A stretch of 64,000 nt of DNA. Origin: Bromus sterilis (lineage: Eukaryota > Streptophyta > Magnoliopsida > Poales > Poaceae). The notes beneath the pieces are model-generated. The model was not told the origin of the DNA, searched no databases, and saw nothing but the letters and a program-made list of their open reading frames with translations. The position numbers and the translations under genes were made by a program. The stretch is taken from positions 230,537,782 through 230,601,781 of the forward strand of contig OX465600.1 of the NCBI GenBank assembly GCA_950022295.1, given 5' to 3'. This document shows, one piece after another, positions 12,707-23,049 of this stretch. How positions within the stretch are numbered: position 1 is the first letter of the stretch; every line of letters begins with the position of its first letter.

Positions 12707-13710
12707 ATGGACACACATCCTAACGCTTAAACAATATTGAAGAATCCTGATGTACAACACACGATGCGTCGTACTCCTCAAATCATGAAGAACTACCTTT
12801 CTAAGTGTGAAGAAGTTAACGTGGAATTGACTCAAGATCCATACGACAATTTTATGGTATCAAGTGTCTCATTATCTATAAGGTGGGTAGCGCCACCGCC
12901 CAAACACCTCAGGATTTGTTGTTCCTCAACTTCCTCAGGATTTGAAGTCTTCATTACTGATGATTACCGTGTTTGTCCTCAACAGCGTTCACCTATAGTT
13001 ATTGTTCTTCAGCTTTTGCTTCTTCATCTAGGTGAACATGATCGGACCCGTCCCTCTGTGCTCACTTATCTAATCTGTCTATCTCATATGCGTTCATCCG
13101 GAAATCAGGTATTCCTTAGGCTGAAACCATAAGTCTAAATCATCAGCCTCAGACCATTTGTCTTCATCCTCAGCCCTTGTCCTCAAGTTCCTAAAATCAA
13201 GGATTTACAGTTATAACTGTCTTCAATTTGTTGCGATTTTACCGCACGTCGTGCTTATCCACCATTATGATATCCACTGAGGATCCCAAAAATTAGGGGA
13301 AATCTGGTCCACAAATTTCGCAACCCCTCAGCTTTCACCCCTCTATAAATAGACCTCTACCCCCCCCCCCGGTCATTTCCCCCCCACCGCTTCTCTCACT
13401 CTCGCGCCGCCACCCTTGAGCTCCTCAAGCTCTTGTGCTAACGTCGCCGGATTTCGCCGTCGCCGGGGACGAAGACTCGTTGTTCCTCAGCATTCGCCTC
13501 AAGTCTGGTATGCTTATTCCTCAGTGGCTTATTCCTCAGCGTCTTATTCCTCATTTTTGTTATGTCCTCAAGCCAGTTAATCCTCAGCTGTACTGCTAGC
13601 TTTCTGAGACCTATACCTATGCCTCATTCATTTTTTTTCCTCAACCTATTCCTCATGAACGCATATAACCGTACCCCACTTCCCTCGCAACTTAATTCTG
13701 TCACAGGTAC
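12707..13710 (+). other. Spacer between pol and the extra ORF of Max-1
   Basis: There are about 1 kb without a domain-bearing frame. It contains a TATA box at 13344, a run of C residues at about 13361, a CTCTCACTCTCGCGCC leader-like stretch, and several TCCTCAG/TTCCTCA repeats. The last 200 bases have pyrimidine-rich tracts and a CACAG just before the next ATG, compatible with a spliced leader. This layout suggests separate transcription of the extra ORF. Confidence 0.6.
13344..13350 (+). promoter_or_regulatory. Internal TATA box upstream of the Max-1 extra ORF
   Basis: CTCTATAAATAGACC here matches the CTATAAATAGAC of the 3' LTR promoter at 18352 in core and flank. It lies 367 bases before the ATG of the extra ORF and could be a promoter for it. 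This is inference from sequence similarity. Confidence 0.5.
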
Positions 13711-16700
13711 ATGTCTGCTGAGGAATCGTATGGTTCTCATAGTCTCACTTCATTTGCAGCTCAGCTAGAACGTACAATTCCTCAGTCTCCGCCGCTGAAG
13801 AAAATGGCTCCTCGGCGTAAGCACAATGATACCGCTAAAGACCTGCGTTGGGTGGCATATCAATGGCTTAATCCTCAACATGAGGAAATGTTTGTTGTCA
13901 ATCCTCCGCTGAAGACCTTGGGTATCAAGGCTCGACCTCCACCTGCACCAGGCGTCACTCCTGATCCCGCAACAATGCACACCCCTGATGACTTTCCTGA
14001 GGCATATGAGCAATACCTCAAGCGCAGTCGCAGCCGTGTCAAGGATCTAGTCCGTGACTTCACTGCATCAATACAGATTCCGCCTCAGGCTCAGTCTCAA
14101 CCCAGGCCACAACCTCCGCCTCAGCATCACAAAAAGGCTCCTAGCATGAAGCCCTCCCAGAAGTCCTCAGTTAAGCCTCAAGTTATTAGTTCCTCATGTC
14201 AACGTACGGATGGTGCTACCCTCTCCTCAAGGATTGGCACTGATGAATCTGGTAATGCTCCTAAGGCCTCAACCACAATGCCTCAATCTCAGCTGAAGAC
14301 CAAAACTGTTCTTCAACGCGGCCCATGCCCCTCACCAAAGAAAACTGCTATGCGTGGCGCCATTCATCATACTCCTCAAACCTCTGATGATGAAGATGAA
14401 TTTGAGGATTTGACCTGCTTCGTCGCCACTGAAGCTGATAAGATTGAATATGTGCGTGCTGTGGCCAGACGCAAAGCTGAAGCAACGGGTTCATAAATCC
14501 CGCTTCTCCTTGATCCCAAGAAGATCTTGGAGTACATTGAAATTTGGTCTGTCAAGCCTGACACTCCTCTTGATGATTCCGACATCCCTAAAGACATCAA
14601 GTTCTATGTTCAACAGTTCCTCATCAATGAGATTCATCAACGTGATCTTCAGAAATAGTTGAAGGACAAAATGAAGAAAGTCCTCAGTGACTTCAAGAAG
14701 AAACCTATCACTGATGTTACTCCTCAAGAGTTTACAGAGCATCAATGTGAAGTTCAATGCCTCAACATTGAGTTCGCTGCCAACCGTTCTTATATTGGCA
14801 AATCCAAGGAACGGATCTCTCAGCAGATGGAAAAGTTGATGAAGATTCGACAACCTGCTTCCTCAGTACCCCCTGCTGCCTCTGCCAAAAGCCTCAAGCG
14901 TCTGCCCGAAGCCCAACCCTCAACTCCACCTTCCGCGAAGAAGCCTACTGTTGAGGACCCCACTGATGCTACACCACTTTCCTCAGCTCCTCCGGCATCA
15001 AAGGCCGCTGATACCGCCGTTCACATTACAGCTGCCTCAACTCCACCTCCAAATCCTCAGCGCAGCTTAATCGTCTTCACTCCGCCCCCTGCTGCAACAC
15101 CCATTGTTCCATCGCCTCAGTACCCACCGCCACCGATTATCACTGAGGTTGAAGACATGGACGTCGACATTATGGATCATGGAACTCCTCGTGTCCATGA
15201 TGAGGATTATGGGCTGACTAACTCGCCCACTCATACTATCTTCTCACCTGAGCCTCACTCCCCCACCGTGACCGAGGTGCTTCCTGATACTTCTATGCAG
15301 TCTGAAGAATCAGTTGGTGCATCGTCCTCAGCGTCTGATGCTGATGAACCAGAAGCCACAAGTGCTCCCGCAAATTCTGCTACTGATACTGATGCTGTAG
15401 CAACCACTACTACTGATACTGATCCTGCTGCAACTACCACTGCTAATCCTAAGCCAGATCCCCCCGCCGCTAAAACTGAAGCTGAAGCCGAGCACATCAC
15501 AAATGCTCCTCCTGAAGAAGAAAACAGTACAAATGCTCATGCTGAAGCCTCAAAGGATGGCTCTGAAGATAAACAGGAAACATCACCTCGTCTTCCCAAG
15601 GACCTCAACACGTCTGTGCCTGAAATATCTGTAGCGGCTCCGCCTGAGCGTCAAGCCTCTCTTCAGATTGAAGTGCCTCAAGCGCCTACACCACCTCAAG
15701 GCCCAGTTCAAGCTCATTCCTTGTGTCCGAAGCAGAAGCAACCATTCTTCCGTCACCTTGATGCTGATGATACACCAAGCTTCGATGCTACTGATTTCTT
15801 CAATGCCATGAGTTTCTTCCAAGAGGGGAGTCAAAATCCATATCATTCTGCTCCACCTCGAAAGCTGCTGAAGTTCTGGACAGACACTCAGAAGAACTAT
15901 TATGCTTTATTTCTCTATAAGGAAAACAAACTGTTTCCTCACAAGCATATTCCTCTAATGGATATGGAAGCCTTTCCCTGCTTCAACAGTGTGCTTCAGG
16001 ATCTACATCATGCCAAGCTTCTTCAGTTCTGCTCCGAATGCATCCACTGGAACGAAGAGCTTGTACTTCAGTTTTATGCAACTTTGTATGTTTCAGGAGA
16101 TCCTCTGGATATCACCACCTGGGTCCTCGAGTGGATGACTGAGCATCATCACTACACCATCACTGTTCCTGAAGCAATTGTCATTCTTGAGTTGCCTCAG
16201 TGCACTTCCCCAACTGCTTGCTCCTATGGGTCTCAAATTCTTTGAGATGACCTGATGAACATGCTCATGAAGCCTCAGGCACCTGAAGCCCCAGCTCGCA
16301 CGAAGTTTCTAGTTTCTGAGCTTCTGTATCTGCCAAGTACACTGTATCGGATTCTGGCGAAGACCTTCTGCCCCATTAAAGGCTATGAATCCACTGCTGA
16401 AGAAGTCATTGGCATCATGAAGAACATACTCCACAACCTCTACATGTCTGGGCCAATCAACGTTCCTGACTTCTTCTTCAGAACTCTGGTAGATGCAACA
16501 CAGAATCCTCATATCCTGAAGCCATACGCGCCATGGATCATGAAGCTCATCCGAGCCACGACTGGTATTGATTTCCAACCTGATCACCCGAATCATCGTA
16601 CTTATCTACCGCCTGTCGAAGTGCTTCAACATACGATTGCTTCAAACGATAAGGGCAAAGGCATATTCTATGAAGAAGTTCTCCCGACCAATTCCCTTGG

Positions 16701-17178
16701 TGGAAACATTCGTCATCCTCAGTCTCGCACTACTAATGAAACCAGAACTCATGCCTCTACTGAGGATTCCACTCAGGCTCGAGAGATGACTGACCGAGAG
16801 CTTCTGATTAGTCTTCATCAGAAGGTTGACCGAAATCATGACTGGGTGAAGCGTCAGTTTTCTAAAATACTCCGCTACATGGCTCAGACGCATTCTTCAG
16901 TGAAGAAAGTGCATCAGTATACTCATCATACATATCAACATCTCGATGCCTTGATGAAAGAAGTACTCACCCTTGAAGACCTTGCAAATTTAGATCTTCA
17001 AAAGCCTCCGATTCCTGCAATCAAACCCCCGAGGAAATTCAGACGCTGCACAACTCCTCCTCCGGCCATGGACTCTTATTCTTCAAACCAGGAGATGACT
17101 GCTAAAGAAGCTGAAGACGCTGCTGCCTGCCCTCACACTGCAACGGATTGCCTCAGGCGTGACTCACCTCTGCCTTGA
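13711..17178 (+). pseudogene. Max-1 extra (envelope-position) ORF with three nonsense codons
   Basis: One frame of 1,156 codons runs from the ATG at 13711 to the TGA at 17176-17178. It is broken only by TAA at 14494, TAG at 14656 and TGA at 16243; there is no frameshift. The N-terminal third is basic and Pro/Gln-rich. The middle (about 14860-15720) is low-complexity Pro/Ala/Thr/Ser/Glu. The C-terminal part (about 15750-17000) looks globular, with HxxHxx-rich and coiled-coil-like segments. ORFs in this position define Sireviruses and are often called envelope-like. I see no clear signal peptide or transmembrane segment here, so the function is unknown. It follows its own TATA box at 13344. Confidence 0.75.
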
Positions 17179-17678
17179 AGCATCTTCAAAGGGGCGTTAG
17201 CTTCAGTTTTTCCCTTTTTGTTCATTTTATGACAAAGGGGAGAAATCTGTTAGTCTTCAAGCAGGTTTTAGTTATGGGGTTCTTCAGTTAGAACTCTCGT
17301 TCTTCAGATATTTTTTGTAACGAGTTGTAAACTGTTATTTTGGTGTTTGCGTGATACTATTCCTCAGTTACCTCATGGTATTTCCTCACGTTTATCATAT
17401 ATGCATGTGATTATCTCTTCAAACACCTCTATCAGTGCGTTGTTTAATTCCTCAAACACTTCATAACATGCACTGCTATAAAAATGCCTGGATATAGGGC
17501 GAGCTCCTCATATACCTCAAAATGCTTTAGATATTAAAAATTATTCAACTCATATGAATATCCTTAGGGGGAGCTCCTCATATATGAATTTCTTCAAAGT
17601 TTTTATTCTTCAAACTCATAATTTTATCCCCGTTGAAGCTTAACCTGATTGTCATCAAATCACCAAAAAGGGGAAGAT
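17179..17678 (+). other. 3' non-coding region and polypurine tracts of Max-1
   Basis: The tract AAAAAGGGGAAGA at 17665-17677 sits one base before the 3' LTR and is the expected plus-strand primer. Upstream lie further purine-rich blocks: AAAGGGGAGAAA near 17234, and GGGCGAGCTCCTCATATA at 17497 with its near-copy GGGGGAGCTCCTCATATA at 17567. Repeated polypurine motifs in this position are known in Sireviruses. Confidence 0.7.
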
Positions 17679-19110
17679 TGTAAGTGCATCAAGTGCCCTC
17701 CCCTTGAGGTTTTGGAGTTTGATGACAAAAAGGTTAAGGGACTGATGTGTTTGTGAGTATACACAGGACAACAGTCCCTGATGAGGTGTTTAACCACCAA
17801 TGTCGACCCCCCAAAATGTTGAGGAACATTGGAGAAATTGGTGTGTTTCCTGAAGAATGAAGTTGCACGAAATCCTGAGGAATCAGGATCCTAAAGCATT
17901 CGGTTGAAGCTGAAGCTGAGAACGTTCGCGCTGAATACGAAGTTGAAGCGTAGTCTTCGCTAAGACTTTTTATACTTCTTGAGTCATAGGAAAACACCGC
18001 ACTGTTGGAGGGGTTGGAGGGGTTGAAGAAAACGAGTTCCGAAGGTCTGAGGAATTTCTCAACTAGGAATCCTGAAGAAAAACCCTGAGGAAATCTCCTG
18101 TAGTAGAAGTTCAGTCCTCGGGTGTCTAAGATGTTGTTCTTCAGGACACTGAGGTAACTAACTTCGGTTGAGGAGTCTGAAGATCGCCAGTGCGACTCTT
18201 CTGAAAATCGTGAGGAGAGAGAATACTTTGACCGTGCCACGTGTTGCGTGGTGAGAGGCTAGAACTTGTCTAGCAACGGTCATTTCCGAGGGCATGAGAG
18301 TAATTGCATGCATGGGAATTTATGTCCTTTCACCTCGGGTTGCTCCGCGGCTATAAATAGACACCCCCAGCCCAATTTGTGGGTTGGCTGCTCCGAGAGA
18401 AAAACTGACATTTGTCATTTGAGAGCAACCCACCTCTGAGGAAACTGAAGAACCTATGTGAGGAAAACCACCAGCCTGAGTAGTTGAGCATTTCTGAGGA
18501 AGTCGGTTCGAGTGATCCGAAGCTTTTTACTCTTGAAGACTGTGATCTTCCAGCCGGTGTAGAAGTCTTCAGTCTGAGGAAGTCAAGATGCAATTGTGAC
18601 TTCCCTGAGTAACTGAGTCTGTGGAGGTTTCAGGAGTCTACCTTGAAGACTCACCTGAGTTATTGGACGGAGTCTGAGGACTCTAGTTCAAGGAGAACAA
18701 GGTGAAGACTATGTCTTCTGAGTTGAATCTCAGCCTCTCCAACCAGACGTAGAGTTGTCACAGCAACTTGAACTGGTCTACCAAACCAATGTCTTCAATC
18801 TCTGGTGCTATCTCTTCAACCTCTTAATCTTCAGTATTTGCTATGTTGACTTCTTATGCTTCAGCTCTCCCTCTGCTCTTTGTTTTCATACTATCCATCT
18901 GAAGCACTTCTACTTATCTGAATTGATTTATTTCTGTTGCATTATGATGAGCTGCCCTAATGATTACATTCTGTGAAGTTTTATTTCTTCATCATTTTGG
19001 TTACTTCTTCAGCTTCATGATTGCTTCAGTCCTGAAGAAAACCAAAATCTGGTAGTAAAATTGAAAATCTCCCCTTCACCCCCCCCTCTGGTCGATATAT
19101 TACACTTTCA
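17679..19110 (+). repeat. Max-1 3' LTR, full length
   Basis: 1,432 bases from TGTAAGTGCATC to CACTTTCA, followed by the target duplication GATTC at 19111. It keeps the ~547-base segment that the 5' LTR has lost. That segment includes a TATA box and the following leader. The LTR is unusually rich in CTGAGG/CCTCAG and CTGAAG/CTTCAG words. Confidence 0.92.
18352..18358 (+). promoter_or_regulatory. TATA box of the Max-1 3' LTR
   Basis: GCGGCTATAAATAGACACC lies about 670 bases into the LTR and is a strong plant TATA context. There is no equivalent in the deleted 5' LTR, so transcription from this copy would start in the 3' LTR and run outward into Sab-1 protease sequence. Confidence 0.65.
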
Positions 19111-19160
19111 GATTCTCAATTGCACGAAGAAGATATTGTCAGCTCCCCTAAGAAGAAGAA

Positions 19161-19191
<31 letters not shown>

Positions 19192-20079
19192 AAACACAGG
19201 GAAGCTGAAAATTCAAATGATCCAATAATTGATGAAGAACCCATTGTTGATCCCAATAGTATATCTACTTCTGATGCTTGAACTAAAGATGGTGCTGAAC
19301 CTGATACGGATAATGAGAAGAATGATCCTCCTGAGGTACGAGAAGAAGCACCCGATAAACGCAAGAGATATACTAGAGAATACTTCATTTCAAGAAAGCA
19401 TGGGAAGGAACGAGAACCATGGGTACAAAAACCAATGCCCTCCCCAGGTAATTCTCTAAAAAATAAAGAAGAAGAGCACTATAATAGAAATTTTGAATGG
19501 ACGAAGCCTCTTTTTCTTCAAATTCATTTGACTGATGCTATTAAGTTGCCTCCGTACTCGAGGTATATGAAAGATATTGTGACTAACAAAAGAAAAGTTC
19601 CTAATGAGGCAATATCTAGTATGCTGGCTAATTACTCTCTCAGTGGCAAGATTCCCAAGAAGCTTGGTGATCCAGGTATACCCACCATTCCTTGCTCCAT
19701 AAAGAATAATTATGTTAGAACTGCTTGATGTGATCTTAGTGCAGGAGTGAGTGTTATGTCTTTCTCTCTTTACAAAAGGCTTTGTTTGGATAAACTAATC
19801 CCCACATATATCTCTCTCCAAATGGCTGACAAGTCAACAGCCGTTCCCATTGGTATTTGTGAGGATGTTCCTGTTGAAGTTGCTAATTGCTTGATTCTTA
19901 CCGATTCTGTTGTGCTTGAAATGCCCGAGGATGGGAGCATGTTCATTATTCTTGGTAGACCATTTCTTAACACCACTGTTGCTATTATTGATTGCAATAA
20001 AGGAAAGGTCTCTTTCAATTTGACTTATAAGGAACACACGGTATATTTTTCGAAGAAGATATATAAGTCATGGCCTTAA
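19111..20079 (+). pseudogene. Sab-1 protease region with two in-frame TGA stops
   Basis: A single frame of 323 codons continues the Sab-1 polyprotein after the Max-1 insertion. It opens with an acidic stretch and a lysine run encoded by an AAG microsatellite (about 19149-19190), then a basic linker. The retropepsin-like domain follows: substrate-side IPCSI, active-site region DLSAGVSVM at about 19732, and IILGRPFLNT with IIDCNKGKVSF at the C-terminal end. The active site reads D-L-S-A-G where related elements have D-L-G-A, so a glycine is replaced. TGA codons at 19279 and 19726 interrupt it. No reverse transcriptase follows. The protease would cleave gag; this one is dead. Confidence 0.8.
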
Positions 20080-20979
20080 CTCTATTGAGAATATTGAGAC
20101 TGTGAAGATTGGTGATTGGGAATGTCCTCTACATGTGCACCACAAATACAAAATAATTATGGTGGGGACATTGTCTATTAAAATAAAGGTACCTTGCATT
20201 CTTTATAATAAGTGAAACCTTTTTTCTCGATATACCAACTATTTCGTAGCAAGACTTGATCAACCTTGCTAACAAACATGTTTTATATGAGTAAAAAAGG
20301 GGAGCTTGTTATATTTTCATTTCCTTTAGCTTTCATCCTTCTTGATGTACCCAAGTTTATGTTTTTGAAACTTCATATGTTTAACCATTGTTTCGAGCCT
20401 TTTGGAAGTTTTTGCATCTTTCGCTACCTCGGAAGTTTTTAAAAAATGAAGTTGTCTGAAAAATTCCAGAAAAAATCTATTAAAAATTTTCACCAAAAAT
20501 GAGGCATAGGGGCGCCTGGGGATGACCAGGGGGGCACCCCTGGTCCAGGCGGCCAGGTGGTGTGGCCTAGCCCCTGGCCCCTGGTCGCGCCACCAGGGCC
20601 CCTTTTCAGGTATTCTTTCCTCCCTCCTCTCTCTCTCTCTCACTACAAAAATCTCGAATTTTTTCCTAGAGCTGGAGTTCATGGTGCTCTTGGTTGCAGA
20701 TTTCGATCTCTCTATACATCCCATCATTTGCATTGATATTTTGAGCGTTTGCTCCTTGGTATGTGACTCCTCCACCCCTCCAATTAGAATTTTGTTTGGT
20801 AGTCTTATTTGTGAGTATTTAGGAGTTATTGGTGTTGTTCATATCAGCTTGCATGCATGTTTAGAAATTTATTTTTGAAGTTTTGATGCAAGTTTGTGCA
20901 TTGGGGAAGTGAGTAGAGTAGTTTGCCTCAACTCGTTTTGTTTAAATCTTCTTTTTTGTAACTTGTAATTTTTTCAGAA
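20080..20979 (+). other. Sab-1 spacer before the 3' ORF, with GC-rich module
   Basis: AT-rich non-coding DNA surrounds a GC-rich block at about 20510-20605 containing CCAGGCGGCCAGGTGG and repeated CCCCTGG/CCAGGGG half-sites. A CT microsatellite follows near 20625. Just before the next ATG is a pyrimidine-rich tract ending in TTTTTTCAG, a good splice acceptor. The arrangement is compatible with an internal promoter and an intron upstream of the 3' ORF. No clear TATA box was seen. Confidence 0.5.
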
Positions 20980-21703
20980 ATGAGTTTGTTTGGGCAGGCC
21001 AAGGAATGGCTTCAGAAGAAGAAGCCCGAGCCCACCGATAGAGTAACTAGAGCTTCAGCTTCATCCTCTACGACGAGGATGAGTTACAGTGAAGATATTG
21101 TGCCACCAGAGTTTCTTCATTAAATGAACACGGCGCGTGCCATGACATACCCGTGTTTGGATTTTCTTACGGCGGCATGTATTAAGGATGAGTTTGAGAA
21201 CCTTTGTGCAACTGCAGGTCTGACACGTCTTGTGACACGCCAAGTGCCACAGTATCCAAAACTCACTTATTATTCTGTCAACTTGTTTAGATATAATGAT
21301 ATAACTTCCATGATTGAATTTAGAATATATGAGGAAGTTATTACCATGTCTTTGGCAGAATTTTGTGATGTTATAGCTGTGCGGAATGTTGGGAAGACGA
21401 CCAGGATAAGTGCTCAACCCTACGAGCTGAGAGCCCTCTTTGCCTCTCTTTGCAGCAAGGATCCGAAGGAGATTCACCGGGGGAAGATTTCCAGTATTTT
21501 GTTTCCCCACATCAGGTATTTCGCATACTATATTGCTCGAGGGGTGTTAGCTCGTGATAACACGAGCAACAATTTTGGGTCCAGATATTGATATCTTGGC
21601 AGCCGCCCTTTTAGGAGATAACACATATAATATTGGTGCTTTGATTTCTCGTCGCCTCTTTGCTAAAAGCGGCAAGGGACCTCACGTCTGTGGCTTTCAT
21701 TAG
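20980..21703 (+). pseudogene. Sab-1 3' ORF (Athila-type plant transposon protein), broken
   Basis: The ATG at 20980 follows a TTTTTTCAG acceptor. The frame reads a basic N-terminus, meets a TAA at 21121-21123, continues in frame through 21124-21591, then needs a one-base shift near 21575 to continue as LAAALLGDNTYNIGALISRRL up to a TAG at about 21701. The LARDNTSN and GALISRR segments resemble the extra ORF found outside pol in Athila-lineage gypsy elements. Its function is unknown. Beyond 21703 the sequence changes character, so the ORF or element is probably truncated here. Confidence 0.6.
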
Positions 21704-22831
21704 TGCTGTTAGGGTCTATCCAAACGGTTTTTGACCCCTATCGCCTATTGGAATTGGAACCGTCGTCATGCTGTCGATTGCAATAGGGGTGCCTTTTCCA
21801 CACGAGAGTGATAAACCGTTTGCTATGTGGCGATGTCAAGCGGACGTTTACATTTAAAAAATCGTGTCTGATGTACGACGATATCCCACACGGCCATTGC
21901 CAGAATGACCGTGTGGACATAACATATGTATCACATGCAGTTCACTCGACACGATCGTTTGCAATTCCACCCGAAACACAAACATGCAATAGAAAAGCAC
22001 CGTCTCTGACAATACATAGATCCCACACAGTTTCTTTATGGTACAGGGTTTGGGTTTACACTATCGGTTTTTGGGTTTCGGGTTTTAACCCTTCATGTAT
22101 GACTGATGATTTTCTACAATTGTTTGTGTGTGACCATACTATTATCAGCCACAGTTACTAAATTTTAAATGTGTGCACGGTCTATATGTTCCAAACGGTT
22201 TTATTTCAGTACACGTGTGCCAATTTAGAGAGATCACAAACGTTTGTATTTCGCAATGCGTGTGTGCTATTAGGATTGATCACACACATTTCATGTTTCC
22301 ATATTGTGTGGGATGATATTCAGAATTGCAGACCGATTTTGTAATCAAAACGTGTAGTCTGTTGTGGATACTGGCTGACGATTTTTATACACAATACGTG
22401 TATGATGCATGATCTAATCGACACAGTTTTCGGAGGGACAAGGTTTGTGTTGTTGAGCTCTATGCAAACGATTGGTCCCAAGAAACCGTGTGCAGCTGAA
22501 TCTATAGAACAACAATTATTTCACCTAAATTTATTACCAGCAATTACAATTATCCTGTATTTGAAATTATAAATTGAATTTAATAGTTGGGCCACCTGCT
22601 TCTTCGGCAGATACAAAGGAGAAGTGACGGTCGGTGAAATAGCCCCCCCCCAACTCGTAGCTCTTATTTCTTAACGTGCATAGGTGAAACTCAAAATTAT
22701 ATAATCCAATTTATAAAGGTTCAACAATCAAAGAATAATTCAAATCACAACAACTAATGGTCTACCCTAAAAAAAACTAATGTTGAAGAATTACAGAAAC
22801 AGCATAATCAAAACAATGAACCAGATGAGTA
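21704..22831. other. CACACG/CGTGTG-rich region, possible transposon end
   Basis: No convincing gene was seen. From about 21720 to 22500 there are many half-sites in both orientations (CACACGAG, CACACGGCC, CGTGTGGAC, ACACGTGTGCC, AACCGTGTGC) and AAACGGTTT/AAACCGTTT words. Dense inverted half-sites are typical of the subterminal regions of plant class II transposons, but no terminal inverted repeat or CACTA end was recognised. Similar words appear near 63090-63300 on the other side of the split gene. The stretch 22500-22831 is AT-rich and would be the 3' flank of the minus-strand gene. Confidence 0.4.
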
Positions 22832-22925
22832 TTAAAGGCGGTATAGAGAGAGCCAAAAGTCATTTTCGCTGTTAGGGCAGTTGTAGAAGCGGAATGCCCA
22901 TATTGTGCCCTCCTTCATGCGGAAG
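22832..22925 (-). pseudogene. Distal part of exon 4 of the B3-like gene
   Basis: The minus strand reads the end of the B3-like fold (MKEGTIWAFRF) and then a tail, DFWLSLYRL, to the TAA at 22834-22832. It joins exactly in frame to the other half of the exon at 49522 once one copy of the target duplication GGAAG (22921-22925 and 49522-49526) is removed. Confidence 0.65.
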
Positions 22926-23049
22926 TGATACGTCCTAAACAGGTCTATAATTTCTTCTTGCTCCATGCATTTTTTGTGTGATATTGCTATGTTTTATATA
23001 CACTTTCATACACTTTTGATCATATTTGGACCTATTAACTCAGTGCACC
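22926..23049 (+). repeat. TGA-1 5' LTR, first 124 bases
   Basis: Begins TGATACGTCC and ends at CAGTGCACC, where TGA-2 is inserted. The last five bases GCACC (23045-23049) are repeated at 30480-30484, after which the same LTR continues with CCAGTGCCAG. Confidence 0.9.

Larger units (their letters stand above)
6021..19110 (+). mobile_element. Max-1, Ty1/copia Sirevirus (Maximus-type) with extra 3' ORF
   Basis: This is a complete but inactivated element. It has LTRs at 6021-6905 and 17679-19110, both TGTAAGTGCATCAAG to TTACACTTTCA, flanked by the 5-base target duplication GATTC at 6016-6020 and 19111-19115. The internal order is tRNA-Met primer site, gag, protease, integrase, reverse transcriptase, RNase H, a long spacer, an extra ORF and a polypurine tract. 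Integrase before reverse transcriptase is the copia order. A large ORF after pol marks the Sirevirus lineage. The LTR start resembles the remembered Maximus family of wheat and barley. In the first ~330 aligned LTR bases I counted about 14-15 substitutions and one short indel, so the insertion is not recent. Confidence 0.9.
3522..21703 (+). mobile_element. Sab-1, decayed Sabrina-type Ty3/gypsy element, split by Max-1
   Basis: The recognisable parts, in order, are the 3' part of a 5' LTR, a tRNA-Asp primer site, a broken gag, a broken protease and a 3' ORF. No reverse transcriptase or integrase is present, so this copy is non-autonomous or internally deleted. The LTR end resembles the remembered Sabrina family of Triticeae. 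Max-1 is inserted between gag and protease with duplication GATTC. The start of the 5' LTR is cut off by the minus-strand LTR ending at 3521. No 3' LTR is seen; the element either continues beyond later insertions or was truncated near 21703. Confidence 0.7.

Noticed and set aside
21704..22500. Calling this a CACTA transposon end
   Set aside because: No CACTA terminus, terminal inverted repeat or 3-base duplication was found. The motif density alone is not enough.
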